Part shown: positions 62,832 through 64,000 of the stretch, one piece after another | Position numbering within the stretch: position 1 is the first letter of the stretch | Layout: every line of letters begins with the position of its first letter | NCBI RefSeq assembly: GCF_900115475.1 | Contig: NZ_FOWP01000009.1 | Location: 62,001 to 126,000, forward strand | DNA from: Ectopseudomonas composti | GTDB taxonomy: Bacteria > Pseudomonadota > Gammaproteobacteria > Pseudomonadales > Pseudomonadaceae | Direction of reading: 5' to 3' | DNA length: 64,000 nt | Translations under genes and position numbers: made by a program | The notes under the pieces: model-generated | What the model saw: the letters and a program-made list of their open reading frames with translations, nothing else | Databases searched by the model: none | Told to the model about the DNA's origin: nothing

Positions 62832-63716
62832 ATGAGCAACTGGTTGGTAGACAAACTCATTCCCTCGATCATGCGTTCCGAGGTGAAGAAAAGCTCGGTG
62901 CCTGAAGGCTTGTGGCACAAGTGCCCGTCCTGTGAGGCTGTGCTTTATCGTCCCGAGCTGGAAAAGACGCTCGATGTCTGCCCCAAGTGCAACCATCACA
63001 TGCGTATCGGCGCGCGCGCGCGTATCGATCTGTTCCTCGATGCCGACGGCCGCGAGGAGATCGGTGCCGACCTAGAGCCGGTCGACCGCCTGAAATTCCG
63101 TGACAGCAAGAAGTACAAGGATCGCCTGGTTGCCGCGCAGAAGCAGACGGGCGAGAAAGATGCGTTGATTTCCATGAGCGGTACCCTCGAGGGGATGCCG
63201 ATCGCGGTCTGTGCGTTCGAGTTCTCCTTCATGGGCGGCTCTATGGGCGCCGTTGTCGGTGAACGTTTCGTCCAGGCGGCCAATGTTGCGCTGGAAAAGC
63301 GTTGCCCTCTGGTGTGCTTCTCCGCTTCCGGCGGTGCACGCATGCAGGAAGCGCTGATCTCGCTGATGCAGATGGCCAAGACATCCGCCGCTCTGGCGCG
63401 CCTGCGTGAAGAAGGCCTGCCGTTCATTTCCGTGCTGACCGATCCTGTCTACGGTGGGGTTTCCGCCAGTCTGGCGATGCTCGGTGACGTTATCGTTGCC
63501 GAACCGAAGGCGCTGATCGGTTTCGCTGGCCCGCGCGTAATCGAGCAGACCGTGCGCGAGAAACTGCCAGAAGGCTTCCAGCGCAGCGAGTTCCTGCTGG
63601 AGCACGGTGCTATCGACATGATCATCCCGCGTAACGAACTGCGTCCACGCCTGGCGCGTCTGCTCGCGCAGCTAATGAACCGTCCTTCTCCGGTTTCCCT
63701 GCCGGCCACTGCATGA
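62832..63716 (+). CDS. accD: Acetyl-CoA carboxylase carboxyltransferase beta subunit
   Basis: AccD with AccA transfers the carboxyl group from biotin to acetyl-CoA, giving malonyl-CoA for fatty acid synthesis. The N-terminal zinc ribbon is CPSC...CPKC (about 36-58), and the crotonase-like domain has FSFMGGSMGAVVGE, SASGGARMQEALISLMQMAK and DPVYGGVSASLAMLGD. The 294 residues are normal. It is preceded by a ~120-base leader and its TGA overlaps the folC ATG, so the two are coupled. Confidence 0.97.
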   Translation: MSNWLVDKLIPSIMRSEVKKSSVPEGLWHKCPSCEAVLYRPELEKTLDVCPKCNHHMRIGARARIDLFLDADGREEIGADLEPVDRLKFRDSKKYKDRLVAAQKQTGEKDALISMSGTLEGMPIAVCAFEFSFMGGSMGAVVGERFVQAANVALEKRCPLVCFSASGGARMQEALISLMQMAKTSAALARLREEGLPFISVLTDPVYGGVSASLAMLGDVIVAEPKALIGFAGPRVIEQTVREKLPEGFQRSEFLLEHGAIDMIIPRNELRPRLARLLAQLMNRPSPVSLPATA

Positions 63717-64000
63717 CCGAACGTAGCCTGGGCGAGTGGCTCGCCTATCTCGAGCAGTTGCATCCCTCGGCCATCGACATGGGCCTGGAGCGCTCGCGCG
63801 AGGTGGCGCGCCGCCTCGGCCTCGGCAAGCCCGCGCCGCTGGTGATCACGGTCACCGGCACCAATGGCAAGGGTTCTACCTGCGCTTTTTTCGCCAGCTT
63901 GATTGCTGCCCAGGGGCAGCGTGTCGGCGTATACAGCTCGCCTCATCTGCTGCGCTATAACGAGCGCGTGCTCGTGCAGGGGGTCGAAGCAAGCGACCAA
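63713..64000 (+). CDS. folC: Folylpolyglutamate/dihydrofolate synthase, 3' end outside window
   Basis: FolC adds glutamate to dihydropteroate and to folates using ATP. Only the first 96 codons are present. They show SLGEWLAYLEQLHPSAIDMGLER, the family start, and the P-loop VTVTGTNGKGSTCAF (about 44-58), then VGVYSSPHLLRYNERV, where SSPHL is typical of Mur ligase relatives. The ATG overlaps the accD stop (ATGA), and the accD-folC order is conserved. No stop is reached by the window end. Confidence 0.95.
   Translation, partial: MTERSLGEWLAYLEQLHPSAIDMGLERSREVARRLGLGKPAPLVITVTGTNGKGSTCAFFASLIAAQGQRVGVYSSPHLLRYNERVLVQGVEASDQ

Overview
The window looks like chromosomal DNA of a high-GC Pseudomonas, probably of the mendocina/oleovorans/stutzeri side of the genus (genus inferred from gene order and protein similarity; species is a guess). 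Gene order follows the P. aeruginosa PA3166-to-PA3111 segment closely: serC-pheA-hisC-tyrA/aroA-cmk-rpsA, ihfB, O-antigen locus, wbpM, tRNA-Asn, tyrB, uvrB, gltX, tRNA cluster, leuCDB, asd, usg-like gene, fimV, truA, trpF, accD, folC. Both ends are cut inside genes (serC at the left, folC at the right).

Region 1 (1-8588) is the aromatic/histidine 'supraoperon' ending in ribosomal protein S1. It is unusual in carrying a stand-alone APS kinase gene (cysC-like) between pheA and hisC. Region 2 (8589-11320) is an accessory insertion that separates rpsA from ihfB. It holds an OafA-type membrane acyltransferase gene broken by one in-frame TGA, overlapped by a gene for an exported alpha/beta hydrolase.

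Region 3 (11835-32559) is the O-antigen locus. It opens with a beta-CASP metallo-beta-lactamase-fold protein, then an AT-rich block (a PhyH-type dioxygenase, a Wzx-like flippase and a hexapeptide acyltransferase). Next comes a pseudaminic acid pathway (pseB, pseC, pseF, pseG, two formyltransferase-like genes, pseI, and a PIG-L deacetylase) with no pseH. Wzy, two glycosyltransferases, UDP-xylose synthesis (Ugd plus Uxs), a WbpV-like reductase, a PglC-like initiating transferase and WbpM follow. Together these predict a three-sugar repeat of N-formylated pseudaminic acid, xylose and FucNAc, assembled by the Wzx/Wzy route. That composition resembles the known glycan of P. aeruginosa strain 1244. 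No wzz or waaL lies in the window.

Region 4 (32560-48000) is mostly core: a ComEA-like HhH protein, tRNA-Asn, tyrB, uvrB, an EmrAB-type efflux pair with a divergent LysR regulator, gltX, a duplicated tRNA-Ala/tRNA-Glu cluster, a 7TM diguanylate cyclase, a thioesterase, dusC, and a small heat-shock gene with a ROSE-like RNA thermometer. Region 5 (48001-64000) has a PAS-rich GGDEF/EAL protein, a LysR regulator divergent from leuCDB, asd, an asd paralogue lacking its catalytic residues, fimV, truA, trpF, accD and the start of folC. Short REP-like palindromes recur between the core genes; two of them supply the stop codon of the preceding gene.
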